A stretch of DNA of 47,331 bases, taken from assembly GCA_016794035.1 (NCBI GenBank), contig JAEUHS010000027.1, positions 1-47,331 on the forward strand, written 5' to 3'. The notes under the pieces are model-generated. The model saw nothing but the letters and a program-made list of their open reading frames with translations. It did no database searches and was not told the DNA's origin. Below are positions 31,162-41,076 of the stretch, in pieces (within the stretch, counting starts at the first letter, position 1; each line of letters opens with the position of its first letter). Made by a program: the position numbers and the translations under genes. Origin of the DNA: Planctomycetota bacterium. GTDB lineage: Bacteria > Planctomycetota > UBA1135 > UBA2386.

Positions 31162-33585
31162 GTGATTGCCCACAAGTTCGGCGGCAGCAGCGTCGCCAAT
31201 GCAGAACGCATCGCTCGCGTCGTCGACATCCTGCTGTCCCGTTCGGAACGACAGGTCGTCGTGATCTCGGCGATGCAGGGCGTCACCGACGCGCTGATCG
31301 CCGTCGTGCAGCAGGCCGCGGCGCGCGACGACGGCTGGGCGGCGGGCATCGTGCACCTCGAACGGCGCCACGTCGACGCCGCCGCCACGCTGCTGGGCAG
31401 CCGCGCCGAACCGGTGGTCACCCACCTGCGCGCCAGCTTCGCCTCGGTGCACGATCTGCTGCGCGCGCAGGCGATGGTCGGCGCCGTGTCGACCGACCTG
31501 ATGGACCTGGTGTCCGGACTCGGCGAGATCTGGTCGTCGACGCTGGTCGATGCCGCACTGCGCGCGCACGGCGCGCCGAGCACCTGGCTCGACGCGCGTG
31601 AGGTGCTGGTCGTCGACAAGACCGACCTCGGCGCCGTCGTGTCGTGGGACCGTTCGCAGCAGCTGTGCGCGGCGCACCTGTCCTCGATGCCGGCGCGCAC
31701 GATCGTCACCGGCTTCGTCGCCCGCACGCGCGACGGCCGCATCACGACGCTCGGTCGCAACGGCAGCGACTACTCGGCGGCGATCTTCGCGGCGCTGTTC
31801 TCTGCCCGCGAACTGCACGTCTGGAGCGACGTCGACGGCGTGCTGTCGGCCGACCCGCGCATCGTGCCCGAGGCGGTGCACATCCCGCGGCTGTCCTACG
31901 CCGAGGCCTGCGAACTGGCCTACTTCGGCGCCAAGGTGCTGCATCCGCAGACGATGGCGCCGGCGATCGAGCGCGGCATCCCGATCGTCGCCCGCAACAC
32001 GTTCCGCCCCGAGCATCCCGGCACCCGCATCGCCGCCGACGCCGACCTGACGCAGCCGGTCAAGGGCGTGACGACCTTCCAGGGTCTCGCGATCCTCGAC
32101 CTCGAGGGCGCCGGCATGATCGGCGTGCCCGGCACCGCCGAGCGCGCGTTCGCGGCGCTGAAGCAGGCGCGCGTGTCGGTGGTGATGATCTCGCAGGGCA
32201 GCTCGGAGCACTCGATCTGCTGCGTGATCCGCGAGCCCGACGCCGAGGCCGCGCGCCACGCGCTGCTGGAGGAGTTCGGCCGCGAACTCGCGAACCGCCA
32301 GATCTCCAACGTCACCGTCGTGCGCGGCATCGCGGCGCTGGCCGTGGTCGGCGACGGCATGGCGGGTCGGCCGGGCACCGCGTCACGCCTGTTCTCGGCG
32401 CTGGCGCGCGCGAACGTCAACGTGCGGCTGATCGCGCAGGGCGCCTCCGAACGCAACATCTCGGTGGCGATCGACGCGACCGATGCGGGCCGCGCGCTGC
32501 GCGCCGTGCACGCCGGCTTCTACCTGTCGCCGCAGACGATCTCGATCGGACTGGTCGGCCACGGCCACGTCGGCAAGGCGTTCCTGGCCCAGGTCCAGGC
32601 CGCGCGCGAACGCCTGCTGCGCGAACACGACCTCGACCTGCGCGTGCGCGCGATCGCGGGGTCGCGCCGCATGCAGCTGCTGGACACGCTGCTGCCGCCG
32701 GGCGCCGAGCCGGCACTCGACCGGGCCACGGATCTGGAGGCGTTCGCCGCCCACGTGCACGCCGAACACCTGCCGCACGCGGCGATCGTCGACTGCAGCG
32801 CCAGCGACGCGGTCGCCGACCACTACGACCGTTGGCTGGCGCGCGGCATGCACGTGATCACGCCGAACAAGCAGGCCGGTTCGGGCCCGATCGAGCGCTA
32901 CCGCGCGGTGCAGCGGCACCACGCGTCGTTCCGCTACGAGGCGACCGTCGGCGCCGGCCTGCCGATCATCACCACGCTGCGCGACCTGCTCGACACCGGC
33001 GACCAGGTGCTGGCGATCGAGGGCATCCTGTCGGGCACGCTGGCGTTCCTGTTCCACCACTTCGACGGCGCGCGGCCGTTCTCGCAACTGGTGCAGCGCG
33101 CGATGGAACTCGGCTTCACCGAACCCGACCCGCGCGACGACCTGTCGGGCCTCGACGTCGCCCGCAAGCTGGTGATCCTCGGCCGCGAGAACGGCCAGGA
33201 GCTGCTGCTCGAACAGGTGCAGCTCGAATCGCTGGTGCCCGAGGCGCTGCGCGCGGTGCCGCGCGAGGAGTTCCTGGCCCGGCTGACCGAACTGGATGCG
33301 CCGATGGCGCAGAAGCTCGCCGCGGCGCGCGCCGGCGGCGGTGCGCTGCGTTACACGGCCCGGCTCGAAGCCGGCGGCAAGGCGACCGTCGGTCTGACCA
33401 CGCTGCCCGTGGGGCACGCGCTGACGCTGATCCGACCGACCGACAACGTCGTGCAGTTCACGACCCAGCGCTACCGCGACAACCCGCTGATCGTGCAGGG
33501 TCCGGGTGCGGGTCCCGAGGTGACCGCGATGGGCGTGTTCGCCGACCTGCTGCGCGTGGCGACCCAGCTGGGAGCACGGCTGTGA
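31162..33585 (+). CDS. thrA: Bifunctional aspartokinase/homoserine dehydrogenase
   Basis: It catalyses aspartate to aspartyl phosphate and, after the Asd step, aspartate semialdehyde to homoserine. 807 residues, close to E. coli ThrA. The kinase half has [14 protein letters not shown] at the N-terminus and [16 protein letters not shown], followed by two ACT regulatory domains ([27 protein letters not shown] and the [22 protein letters not shown] repeat). The dehydrogenase half starts near 464 with the NAD(P) loop [14 protein letters not shown], then [15 protein letters not shown] and the homoserine-binding [18 protein letters not shown] 31162 opens directly before the kinase motif, 10 bp after the cytochrome stop. 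The ACT domains suggest threonine feedback. asd is not in the window. Confidence 0.96.
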   Translation: MIAHKFGGSSVANAERIARVVDILLSRSERQVVVISAMQGVTDALIAVVQQAAARDDGWAAGIVHLERRHVDAAATLLGSRAEPVVTHLRASFASVHDLLRAQAMVGAVSTDLMDLVSGLGEIWSSTLVDAALRAHGAPSTWLDAREVLVVDKTDLGAVVSWDRSQQLCAAHLSSMPARTIVTGFVARTRDGRITTLGRNGSDYSAAIFAALFSARELHVWSDVDGVLSADPRIVPEAVHIPRLSYAEACELAYFGAKVLHPQTMAPAIERGIPIVARNTFRPEHPGTRIAADADLTQPVKGVTTFQGLAILDLEGAGMIGVPGTAERAFAALKQARVSVVMISQGSSEHSICCVIREPDAEAARHALLEEFGRELANRQISNVTVVRGIAALAVVGDGMAGRPGTASRLFSALARANVNVRLIAQGASERNISVAIDATDAGRALRAVHAGFYLSPQTISIGLVGHGHVGKAFLAQVQAARERLLREHDLDLRVRAIAGSRRMQLLDTLLPPGAEPALDRATDLEAFAAHVHAEHLPHAAIVDCSASDAVADHYDRWLARGMHVITPNKQAGSGPIERYRAVQRHHASFRYEATVGAGLPIITTLRDLLDTGDQVLAIEGILSGTLAFLFHHFDGARPFSQLVQRAMELGFTEPDPRDDLSGLDVARKLVILGRENGQELLLEQVQLESLVPEALRAVPREEFLARLTELDAPMAQKLAAARAGGGALRYTARLEAGGKATVGLTTLPVGHALTLIRPTDNVVQFTTQRYRDNPLIVQGPGAGPEVTAMGVFADLLRVATQLGARL

Positions 33586-34514
33586 GCGCGCGCACCGAGG
33601 CCACGGCGTTCGCGCCCGGCACGGTCGCCAACTGCGCGGTCGGGTTCGATGTGCTGGGCCACTCGCTCGCCGGTCCCGGCGACCGCGTCACGGTGCGCTG
33701 GAACGAACTCGGCACCGTGCGCATCGTCGCGATCCACGGCACCGAGACGGCACTGCCGCTCGACGCCGAACGCAACACCGCCGGCCGCGCGCTGCTGGCG
33801 CTGCTGCCGCACGCACCGAAGGGGCGCGGCTTCGACGTCAGCATCGACAAGGGCATCGCGCTCGGCTCCGGCATGGGCGGTTCGGCCGCGTCCGCGGTCG
33901 CCGCCGTGGTCGCCGCGAACGCACTGCTCGCGACCCCGCTCGACACCGCGACGCTGTATGCGGCGACGATGCAGGGCGAGGCCGCGGCCAGCGGTGCGGC
34001 GCACGGCGACAACACCGGCCCGGCGTTGCTCGGCGGCCTCGTGATCGCCACCCGCGCAGGCGCGCCGGTGCGCGTCGCCGTGCCCGACTGGCTGCACATC
34101 GGGCTGGTGCGCCCCCACTTCGCGCTCGAGACGCGCACCTCGCGCGCCGCGCTCGCCGGCAGCTACGAGCTGCACGAGTTCGTGACCCAGAGCGAAGGCC
34201 TGGCGCTGGTGCTCGCCGGCTGCTTCCACGGCGATCCGCAGCTGCTGCGCCGCGGCCTGCGCGACGTGCTGGTCGAACCGCGCCGCGCGCCGTTGATCCC
34301 CGGCTTCGCCGGCGTCAAGCAGGCGGCGCTCGACAGCGGCGCCCTGGGCGCCAGCATCGCCGGCGGCGGACCGAGCGTGTTCGGCTGGTTCGAATCCGCG
34401 GCCGCGGCGGCGCAGGGCACGCGGGCGATGCAGCAGGCGTTCGCGCAGGCGGGCCTGCCGAGCTCGGCGCTGGTCAGCCCGGTGAACGGTCCCGCCGCGG
34501 CGGTGCTGCCATGA
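33582..34514 (+). CDS. thrB: Homoserine kinase (GHMP family)
   Basis: It phosphorylates homoserine to O-phosphohomoserine in threonine synthesis. 310 residues, typical length. GHMP-kinase motifs: [19 protein letters not shown] at the N-terminus, the ATP loop [19 protein letters not shown] near 90, and the C-terminal [18 protein letters not shown]. The GTG start overlaps the thrA stop as GTGA, and GGGAG lies 7 nt upstream, so translation is coupled. Confidence 0.96.
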   Translation: MSARTEATAFAPGTVANCAVGFDVLGHSLAGPGDRVTVRWNELGTVRIVAIHGTETALPLDAERNTAGRALLALLPHAPKGRGFDVSIDKGIALGSGMGGSAASAVAAVVAANALLATPLDTATLYAATMQGEAAASGAAHGDNTGPALLGGLVIATRAGAPVRVAVPDWLHIGLVRPHFALETRTSRAALAGSYELHEFVTQSEGLALVLAGCFHGDPQLLRRGLRDVLVEPRRAPLIPGFAGVKQAALDSGALGASIAGGGPSVFGWFESAAAAAQGTRAMQQAFAQAGLPSSALVSPVNGPAAAVLP

Positions 34515-35773
34515 TGGTGCAGAGCACGCGCGGCGGCGAGGCGGTGCCGCTGTCGGTCGCGATCGCGCGCGGCCAGGCGACCGACGGCGGGCTCTACATG
34601 CCGCCGCGGCTGCCGCCGCAGCCCGGCCCGTGGGGCGACGACCTGCCGGCGCGCGCGGCCGCGGCGCTGCGACCGTACTTCGCCGGCGACGCGCTCGCGC
34701 TGCAACTCGACGACTGCGTGCGCGAGAGCTTCACGTTCCCGGCGCCGACGACCTGGTTCGACGACGACACCGGCCTGCTCGAGCTGTTCCACGGCCCGAC
34801 CGCCGCGTTCAAGGACTTCGGCGCGCGCTTCCTCGCCGCGTGCCTGGTGCGCCTCGTGCCGCGCGGGAAGCAGGCGACGGTGCTGGTGGCGACGTCGGGC
34901 GACACCGGCGCGGCGGTCGCGGCCGCGTTCTGGCGGCGGCCCGGCTTCCGCGTCGTCGTGCTCTACCCCGACGGTCGCGTGTCGCCGCGTCAGGCACACC
35001 AGCTCGGGGCGTTCGGCGACAACGTCACCACGCTGCGCGTCGCCGGCACGTTCGACGACTGCCAGCGGCTCGTCAAGGCGGCGTTCGCCGACCACGCACT
35101 GACCGGCAAGCACGGCCTGGTCTCCGCCAACAGCATCAGCCTCGGCCGGCTGCTGCCGCAGATGGCCTACTACGTGCACGCGGCGCTCGATGCCAGGGCC
35201 GCCGGCAAGGGCGCGGTCCACTTTGTCGTGCCGACCGGCAACCTCGGCAACGGCTTCGCCTGCCTGCTCGCGCGCGAGGCCGGCCTGCCGATCGGCAGGA
35301 TCGTGCTGGCGACCAACGGCAACCGCGTGCTGCCCGACTTCCTGCGCACCGGCCGCTACGAGCCGAAGGCGAGCCTGGCCACGCTGGCGAACGCGATGGA
35401 CGTCGGCGCGCCGAGCAACCTCGAACGTCTGCGCGACCGCTGCGCGGATCCGGCCAGCGCCGTCACCGCCGACTGGGTCGACGACGACACGATCCGCCGC
35501 ACGATCACCGCGACCCTGCGCGACCGCGGCACCGTCGTCTGTCCGCACACGGCCTGCGGCCTCGCGGTGCTGGAGCGGCTGCGCGCGCGCGGCGAGACCG
35601 GACCCTGCCTCGTCGCCGCGACCGCCCATCCGGCGAAGTTCGACACCGTCGTCGAGCCCCTGGTCGGCCGCAGCGTGCCGGTGCCGCCGGCGCTCGCGGC
35701 CCTGCTGGCGCGCCCGGCGCGCGCCGAACCGATGGCTGCGACGCTCGCGGACCTGGTGGCGCGACTCGGCTGA
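34511..35773 (+). CDS. thrC: Threonine synthase
   Basis: A PLP enzyme that converts O-phosphohomoserine to threonine; 420 residues. The substrate entry motif is [26 protein letters not shown]. The PLP lysine is K101 in [13 protein letters not shown], the phosphate-side motif is [15 protein letters not shown], and [12 protein letters not shown] is the glycine-rich PLP-phosphate loop. The length and N-terminus match the E. coli/yeast-type class rather than the short Bacillus class. Its ATG overlaps thrB as ATGA. This completes the thrABC operon, with the E. coli gene order. Confidence 0.96.
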   Translation: MMVQSTRGGEAVPLSVAIARGQATDGGLYMPPRLPPQPGPWGDDLPARAAAALRPYFAGDALALQLDDCVRESFTFPAPTTWFDDDTGLLELFHGPTAAFKDFGARFLAACLVRLVPRGKQATVLVATSGDTGAAVAAAFWRRPGFRVVVLYPDGRVSPRQAHQLGAFGDNVTTLRVAGTFDDCQRLVKAAFADHALTGKHGLVSANSISLGRLLPQMAYYVHAALDARAAGKGAVHFVVPTGNLGNGFACLLAREAGLPIGRIVLATNGNRVLPDFLRTGRYEPKASLATLANAMDVGAPSNLERLRDRCADPASAVTADWVDDDTIRRTITATLRDRGTVVCPHTACGLAVLERLRARGETGPCLVAATAHPAKFDTVVEPLVGRSVPVPPALAALLARPARAEPMAATLADLVARLG

Positions 35774-35802
35774 TGCCGGCGTGCGTTCGCGGGGCGCGGC
35801 GG

Positions 35803-35808
35803 TAAGGT
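35803..35808 (+). promoter_or_regulatory. -10-like TAAGGT before the GT-C/TPR gene
   Basis: TAAGGT ends 9 nt before ATG 35818. The TAAGG part could also act as a weak ribosome site, so this example is ambiguous. Confidence 0.4.
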
Positions 35809-35817
35809 CTCGCGGCG

Positions 35818-37842
35818 ATGACGGCTCGACCAACTCGCGAATCGCCGGCGGCGACGACGGGGTCCGGCCGCGGCTGGTCGGGCTCGTGGTCGTGGTCGCT
35901 GCCGGTCGCCGCGGCGCTGCTGGCCTACGGCGGCAGCCTCGGCGGCGACTACGTGCACGACGACCACGCCGCGATCGCGCAGAACACCGCGCTGCAGGCC
36001 GGCGACTGGTTCGCCGCCGCGTTCGGCGGCAGCCATTCGCCGCTGTCGGGGCGCCCCGTCGCCTGCGCGAGCTTCGCGCTGTCGGGCGCTTTCGGCATCG
36101 ACACGGCGGCCGGCCACCGGGTCGTCAACCTGCTGCTGCACGCGCTCAACGCCGTGCTGCTCGCAGCGGTCGTGCGCCGGACGCTGCTGGCGCCGAACCT
36201 GGCAGGAATCCACGGCGAACGTCGCGCGACCTGGATCGCCACCGGGCTGGCGATGCTGTTCGCCTGCCATCCGCTGACGGTCGACGCCGTCGCCTACGTG
36301 ACGCAGCGCTCGATGCTGCTGATGGCCACGGCGTTGCTGACCGCGCTGCTGGCGACGCTGCGCGCCGGCAGCGCGACCCGACCCGGCGCCTGGCACGCCG
36401 TGGCGATCGCCGCGGTCGCGCTCGGCATGGGCTGCAAGGAGGAGTTCGTCGCCGCGCCGTTGCTCGTCGTGCTGTTCGAGCGCGCCTACCTGGCGCCCTC
36501 GTTCGCCGCGCTGCGCTCCCGCTGGCGGTTCCACGCCGGCCTGGCGGCGACCTGGCTCGTGCTGCTCGCCTGTGTCGTGCTCGCGCCGCCCAACCGCACC
36601 GTCGGCTTCGACGCGATCGTCCGGGTGTCGCCGTTCGAATGGCTGCTGACGCAGGCGCCGGTGGTCTGCCACTACGCCCGGCTCGCGCTGTGGCCATCGC
36701 CGCTGCTGCCCGTCTACGACTGGCCGGTCGTCCGCACGTTGGGGCCGAGCGTGCTGCCGGGATCGATGGTGCTGCTCGCGATCGCGGCGACGATCTGGCT
36801 CTGGCGCCGCCGGCCCGCGTGGGGCTGGCTCGGCGCCCTGTTCTTCCTGCTGCTGGCGCCGACGTCGAGTGTGCTGCCGATCGTGACCGAGCCGGTCGCG
36901 GAACGGCGCGTCTACCTGCCGATGCTCGCCGTGCTGGTGCCGGTCGGACTGGCCGCGACAGCGGCGATCGGCCGTGGCTTCGCGACGTCCCGCGCGCAGG
37001 CGATCGCCGGCGGCGTGCTGATCGGCGCCGTCGTCGCGCTCGCCGTCCCGACGACGCGGGCCCATGCCGACGTCTACGCCAACGACGCGGTGTTGTGGGC
37101 CTACAGCTACGACCACAACGAACTGACCAACGGCAGCCTGGTCGCGGGCACGATCCTGGCCAATCAGGCGGTGCTGCTGCGGCACCTCGGCAAAGTCGCT
37201 GACTCCGACCGACTGTTCGACCGCGCGGCGCAGAGCGAGACCATGCTGACCGGCGCCGAGGCCAGCTATGCGACCTCGCTGCTGGAGCGCGGCCGCGAGG
37301 ACGAAGCCATCGCGCGGCTGCGCGTGTTGCGCGCCGATCGTCCCGACCACCGGCTGGCGACCGTGCTGCTGGCGAAGGCCCTGATGGGCATCTACGCGCC
37401 GCCCGGCACCCCCGCGCGCGCCGACGCAGCACCACGGCGGGCCGAGGCGCAACGGATCCTCGGAGAGCTCGTGCAGCGCCGGCCCGGTGACGCCGAAGCC
37501 CACAACCTGCTCGGCATGATCCTGGCAGAGCAGTCGCGCATGGGTGAAGCCGAGGCCGCGCTGCGCCGCGCCGTGGAGCTTGCTCCGGATCAGCCCCTGT
37601 TCGCCGACAACCTGCTGCTGTTGCTGCGTCGCGAGCGCGGCGCCCAGGCAGCGCTCACGTTCTGGCGCCCGATCGCCGCCGGGCGACCGAACGACGTCGG
37701 GGCGCAGCAGAACCTGGCGCAGCTGTGCCTGGAGACCGGCGACCGCGCCGGCGCCCGGGCCGCGCTGCAGGCGGTGCTGCGGCTGCAGCCGGGAGACGCG
37801 GCCACGCGTTCGCTGCTGGAACAGCTGCAGCCGGGCCGCTGA
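35818..37842 (+). CDS. TMTC-like membrane glycosyltransferase-type protein with TPR tail
   Basis: A 674-residue membrane protein. The first helix and loop GGDYVHDDHAAIAQNTAL match the acidic first lumenal loop of GT-C enzymes, close to the YDDxxxI/V motif of TMTC O-mannosyltransferases. HPLTVDAVAYVTQRSMLL is the second conserved TMTC/GT-C element, and EPVAERRVYLPMLAV the third. About ten helices span to residue 410. From about 440 to the end there are TPR-like repeats (LLERGREDEAIARLRVLRADRP, LLGMILAEQSRMGEAEAALRRAVELAPD, NLAQLCLETGDRAGARAALQAVLRLQPGD). This order is that of TMTC proteins and of many planctomycetal homologues. Donor and target are unknown. Confidence 0.82.
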   Translation: MTARPTRESPAATTGSGRGWSGSWSWSLPVAAALLAYGGSLGGDYVHDDHAAIAQNTALQAGDWFAAAFGGSHSPLSGRPVACASFALSGAFGIDTAAGHRVVNLLLHALNAVLLAAVVRRTLLAPNLAGIHGERRATWIATGLAMLFACHPLTVDAVAYVTQRSMLLMATALLTALLATLRAGSATRPGAWHAVAIAAVALGMGCKEEFVAAPLLVVLFERAYLAPSFAALRSRWRFHAGLAATWLVLLACVVLAPPNRTVGFDAIVRVSPFEWLLTQAPVVCHYARLALWPSPLLPVYDWPVVRTLGPSVLPGSMVLLAIAATIWLWRRRPAWGWLGALFFLLLAPTSSVLPIVTEPVAERRVYLPMLAVLVPVGLAATAAIGRGFATSRAQAIAGGVLIGAVVALAVPTTRAHADVYANDAVLWAYSYDHNELTNGSLVAGTILANQAVLLRHLGKVADSDRLFDRAAQSETMLTGAEASYATSLLERGREDEAIARLRVLRADRPDHRLATVLLAKALMGIYAPPGTPARADAAPRRAEAQRILGELVQRRPGDAEAHNLLGMILAEQSRMGEAEAALRRAVELAPDQPLFADNLLLLLRRERGAQAALTFWRPIAAGRPNDVGAQQNLAQLCLETGDRAGARAALQAVLRLQPGDAATRSLLEQLQPGR

Positions 37843-37844
37843 GC

Positions 37845-37885
37845 CCCGGCACGTCGGCGTCGGTCATGGCCGCGGCGACGCCGGG
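37845..37885. terminator. Hairpin between convergent genes
   Basis: CCCGG-CA-CGTCG pairs with CGACG-CCGGG around a 19-nt loop. It begins 2 bp after the GT-C/TPR stop and ends 7 bp before the convergent stop. It lacks a T-tract. Confidence 0.45.
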
Positions 37886-37892
37886 CCCGCCG

Positions 37893-38570
37893 TCACTTCA
37901 CCAGCGGCACCCGCCAGCCGGCGATCAGGTCCTTCTCGCCGGGCGAGTACTGCTCGACCAGATCGATCGCGCGCCGGCGCAGCTGGTAGTCGGTGGCGAA
38001 GGTCCGGCCCTGGCCGACACCGGCGGTCGCCTTGGCGATCGCCTCGGCCGTCGGCGCCTGGGCGCCGGCGGCCCGCGCCGCCGCCAGTTCGGCGTCGATG
38101 TGCCGCTGCTGCAGTTCCTCGGGCAGGTTGGCCTGGCCGTAGAAGATCGGCGCGTCCTCGAGCCGGAACTCGCCGGGCACGATCGCGACGATGCGGCCCG
38201 AGTCCTGGCCGGTGTTGACGCGGTCGGCGGTCTGCGCACCGACGAACAGCACCGGCTCCTTGGTCTGGCGCGGCACCATCTGCGCCGGATCGCCGGCGAG
38301 CACCAGGAGCCAGCCGCGGTCGACCAGCGGCTGCTCCTGCCGCCACACGTGCCGGAACGGCCGCTCGGTGCGGAACGGCTCCGCGTGTACGAGTTCGAGC
38401 TGGCGCACCGGCGGCACCCGCGGCGCGGCGGCGGCCGCCGGGTCGACGGCGCGCGGGCGCGAGAGCGCGATCGCGACGACGATCGCACTGGCACCGACCA
38501 GCGACGCGATCGCCAGCGCGCGGGAACGGCGGCTCGCGAGGCGGCCGCGGGACGACGGGGTGGAGTTCAT
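37893..38570 (-). CDS. Hypothetical protein with one N-terminal membrane anchor
   Basis: I do not recognise the family. It has 225 residues: a basic N-terminus (SSRGRLASRRSRA), one helix (LAIASLVGASAIVVAIALS), an Ala/Pro linker, and a mostly beta region with RGWLLVLAGDPAQMVPRQT, PVLFVGAQTADRVNTGQDSG and RIVAIVPGEFRLEDAPIFYG. A helical Ala/Glu-rich C-terminus ends in a probable LIAGWRVPLVK strand. It probably sits on the periplasmic side of the membrane. The gene is 13 bp downstream of the hydrolase gene on the same strand, so the two are likely cotranscribed; a role linked to that exported enzyme is inference. Confidence 0.75.
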   Translation of the reverse strand: MNSTPSSRGRLASRRSRALAIASLVGASAIVVAIALSRPRAVDPAAAAAPRVPPVRQLELVHAEPFRTERPFRHVWRQEQPLVDRGWLLVLAGDPAQMVPRQTKEPVLFVGAQTADRVNTGQDSGRIVAIVPGEFRLEDAPIFYGQANLPEELQQRHIDAELAAARAAGAQAPTAEAIAKATAGVGQGRTFATDYQLRRRAIDLVEQYSPGEKDLIAGWRVPLVK

Positions 38571-38583
38571 CGTGGGATCTCGA

Positions 38584-41037
38584 TCAGTTGCGGACCAGCT
38601 CGATGTCGTCGAGCGCGATGCGACCCTGGGCGGAGCCGTGCGCGGGCCCGAAGCGGAACCGGATCTTGCGCACGCTGGACAGGTCGACGCCGGTGCCGTT
38701 GTTCTGGAAGTCGGTCAGGCGGATGCGCACGACCTCGTATTCGCTGTTCCAGCCGAGCCCGACGCCGCACGTCGGCGCCGAGTTGCGCTGGTACGGCTCC
38801 TCGATGCCGCCGCCGTAGGCGCCGACGTTGATCGAGCCCAGGTTGCCAGCCTCGTCCTCGAGCGCGACCGAGAACGTCAGGTCGCCCAGCACGGCGGTCG
38901 TCAGCGGGTGCCGCGACCCCTGCGCCGCGCGGAAGGTCAGGAACGCGTAGTCGCGCAGGTTCGGCCGGCCGCTCGCGGTCGACAGGTCGTAGACCAGTTC
39001 GTAGTTGGCGGCGCCGTCGAAACCGAACACGCAGGCGAAGCTGTCGCTCCGGTTCGGCGAGGTGCCGCTGAAGTCGTCGTAGGTGAAGCCGTTGAACGGG
39101 TCGTTCAACGAGCCCGTGAAGTCGTTGTCGGCGTCCTCGGCGCGGCCTTCGACGAACGCCTGCACGCCGATCGTCACGCTCGCACCCGAGGTGGCGAGGT
39201 TCGGGCTGGCGAACGACTGGTTCTGGAAGTCGTCGATGACGTAGTGGCCGGAGGCGGCGCCGTCCTTCAGCGTCATGTTGACCACGACGCCGGCCGAGGT
39301 CGGCGCGCCGACGGCGCGGAACGACTCGTACTGGCGCCACAGGAAGTCGCGCGACGGGACGTCGCCGGCGATGTGGTGCGAGACCAGCGCCAGCAGGTAG
39401 CCGCGCATGATCTCGTGCGTCGTCGCCCGACCGATCAGGTTGGGCCCCGACGCGAACGCGCCGCCGGTGCCGTCGTGCAGGTCGCCGTGGCCGACGCCGT
39501 ACATCGCCATCGACTGACGCTTGTCGGTGGCGCGCTCGTGCAGCGCGTACCAGTACACCGCCGGATCGCTGACGCAGCCGTGCACGTCGGAGTCGGCCTG
39601 CGCGACCAGCAGACTGAAGTTCGCGTCGTGCGGGTGCGAGCCGTTGCCGATGCCGCCGAGCACCGGGCTGGTCCCGTTCCAGCCGCCGAAGTCGACCGGC
39701 GCCATGCTGCAGACGAGCCGGATGTCGGCGATCGAGAACTGCGCCGGCGTGACCGTGCTGTTGAACAGCTGGTCGTAGGCGCGCGCGACGCCGTCGGCGC
39801 CGCGGCTGTGGCCGATCCAGGTGATCCTGTGGCCGTCGACGTGCCCGTTCAGCACGCCGCCGCCGATCACCGGCAGGTTGCCGAGCAGGAAGTCGGTGTT
39901 CTGCAGCGTCGACGTCGCCGCCGTGTGGCTGCCGGGCACGGTGTTGTTCTGGTGGCTCATGACCACGTACCCGAACGACGCCAGGTGGTAGCCGATGTGG
40001 TCGTACCAGGTGTAGTCGTGGCCGTTGCCGTGGCTGACCACGACCAGCGGCAGCATGCCGAGCGACGCGATGTTGGTCGGGTAGTAGGTACGCTGGCCGA
40101 GGAAACTGCCGCCGCTGTAGTTGATCTGCGTGACCGCGTAGGGGCCGCGCGTGGTGTTGGTCTTGATGCCGCCCAGGGTCAGGTTGCGCACCACGTAGAA
40201 GCCGGCCTCGTCGCCGTAGCCGTCGATCAGATCGACGCCGGGGTCGAACTGGCCGTCCTGGCCGAAGTCGACGACGACGTCGTAGCCGACGCCGATGCGC
40301 GCGTCGCCGGACGCCGGCAGCTCGCTGGGACCCGGCAGGGTGCCCGCGTCGAGCAGGAACGTGTTCTGCTGGATCGTCGTCGCGCCGGCCGGGAACGACA
40401 CCGGCTGCGCCGCGCCGCGCACGTCGACCAGCGCCGGGTTGAGGTCCCATTGGCTCGCCGTCTTCGCGGCGACGACGTAGACGTCGGCGGTCTTGCCGAC
40501 GACGTAGGTGAAGCGCGGGTCGATCGCCATCGACACCGGCGACTGCCGGTTGATCGCCGCGACGTGCTGGAAGAACGGGAACGTCGGCAGCGCATTGCCG
40601 GCCAGCTGCGGGCGGGCCACCATGGTCAGCGCGACGCCGTTGGAGACGGCGAGACCCTGCGGCGCCACCGAGTCGAGCGACACGGCGGCGAACCAGGTCG
40701 TCACGGCGTGAAACGACTCGGCGGCCGGCAGGTCGAACGACACGCTGAGCGTGCCGCCGGGCGGCACCGTGCCGATCACCGCCATGGCGAACCCAGGGCC
40801 GAGGTCCAGCGGCACGCTGAGCCCCAGCACGTTGGTGGGACCCGGGCCGCTGTCGAGCATCAGCGCGACCGGCTGACCGACCTCGGCGGTGACGTTGGCC
40901 GTGATCGTGGCGCCGAGCGGTCGCACCAGCGTGGTCTGGCCGTCGAAGTCCAGCGTCGACTGGGCCCGGATCTCGGAGGTCGCGAACACCGCCGCGACGA
41001 GCGCCGCGGACGCGGCGAAGGAGTGCGATCGATTCAC
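38584..41037 (-). CDS. Secreted alpha/beta-hydrolase (lipase/esterase-like), multidomain
   Basis: An exported protein of 817 residues. The signal peptide MNRSHSFAASAALVAAVFATSEIRAQ is followed by a beta-rich region of about 200 residues. A hydrolase domain (about 290-560) shows LPLVVVSHGNGHDYTWYDHI (oxyanion region) and the nucleophile elbow GHSRG with S411. It also has YGVGHGDLHDG as a likely catalytic-His region and CSMAPVDFGGW. This layout resembles PET-hydrolase/chlorophyllase-like alpha/beta hydrolases. The C-terminal 230 residues are beta-rich and look like a carbohydrate- or surface-binding module (VRKIRFRFGPAHGSAQGRIALDDIELV). The start is GTG, chosen because it opens the signal peptide. 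The substrate is unknown; polyester or lipid is possible. Confidence 0.82.
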   Translation of the reverse strand: MNRSHSFAASAALVAAVFATSEIRAQSTLDFDGQTTLVRPLGATITANVTAEVGQPVALMLDSGPGPTNVLGLSVPLDLGPGFAMAVIGTVPPGGTLSVSFDLPAAESFHAVTTWFAAVSLDSVAPQGLAVSNGVALTMVARPQLAGNALPTFPFFQHVAAINRQSPVSMAIDPRFTYVVGKTADVYVVAAKTASQWDLNPALVDVRGAAQPVSFPAGATTIQQNTFLLDAGTLPGPSELPASGDARIGVGYDVVVDFGQDGQFDPGVDLIDGYGDEAGFYVVRNLTLGGIKTNTTRGPYAVTQINYSGGSFLGQRTYYPTNIASLGMLPLVVVSHGNGHDYTWYDHIGYHLASFGYVVMSHQNNTVPGSHTAATSTLQNTDFLLGNLPVIGGGVLNGHVDGHRITWIGHSRGADGVARAYDQLFNSTVTPAQFSIADIRLVCSMAPVDFGGWNGTSPVLGGIGNGSHPHDANFSLLVAQADSDVHGCVSDPAVYWYALHERATDKRQSMAMYGVGHGDLHDGTGGAFASGPNLIGRATTHEIMRGYLLALVSHHIAGDVPSRDFLWRQYESFRAVGAPTSAGVVVNMTLKDGAASGHYVIDDFQNQSFASPNLATSGASVTIGVQAFVEGRAEDADNDFTGSLNDPFNGFTYDDFSGTSPNRSDSFACVFGFDGAANYELVYDLSTASGRPNLRDYAFLTFRAAQGSRHPLTTAVLGDLTFSVALEDEAGNLGSINVGAYGGGIEEPYQRNSAPTCGVGLGWNSEYEVVRIRLTDFQNNGTGVDLSSVRKIRFRFGPAHGSAQGRIALDDIELVRN

Positions 41038-41076
41038 TTGGATGCCTGCCGGGCGCGGGACGCGCGGATCGAGGGG

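Noticed and set aside
28104..31760. The long N-terminal extension of the ccoI frame into the region opposite the EEP and cytochrome genes
   Set aside because: The extension has no family character. CcoI homology begins just before the CTHC ribbon.
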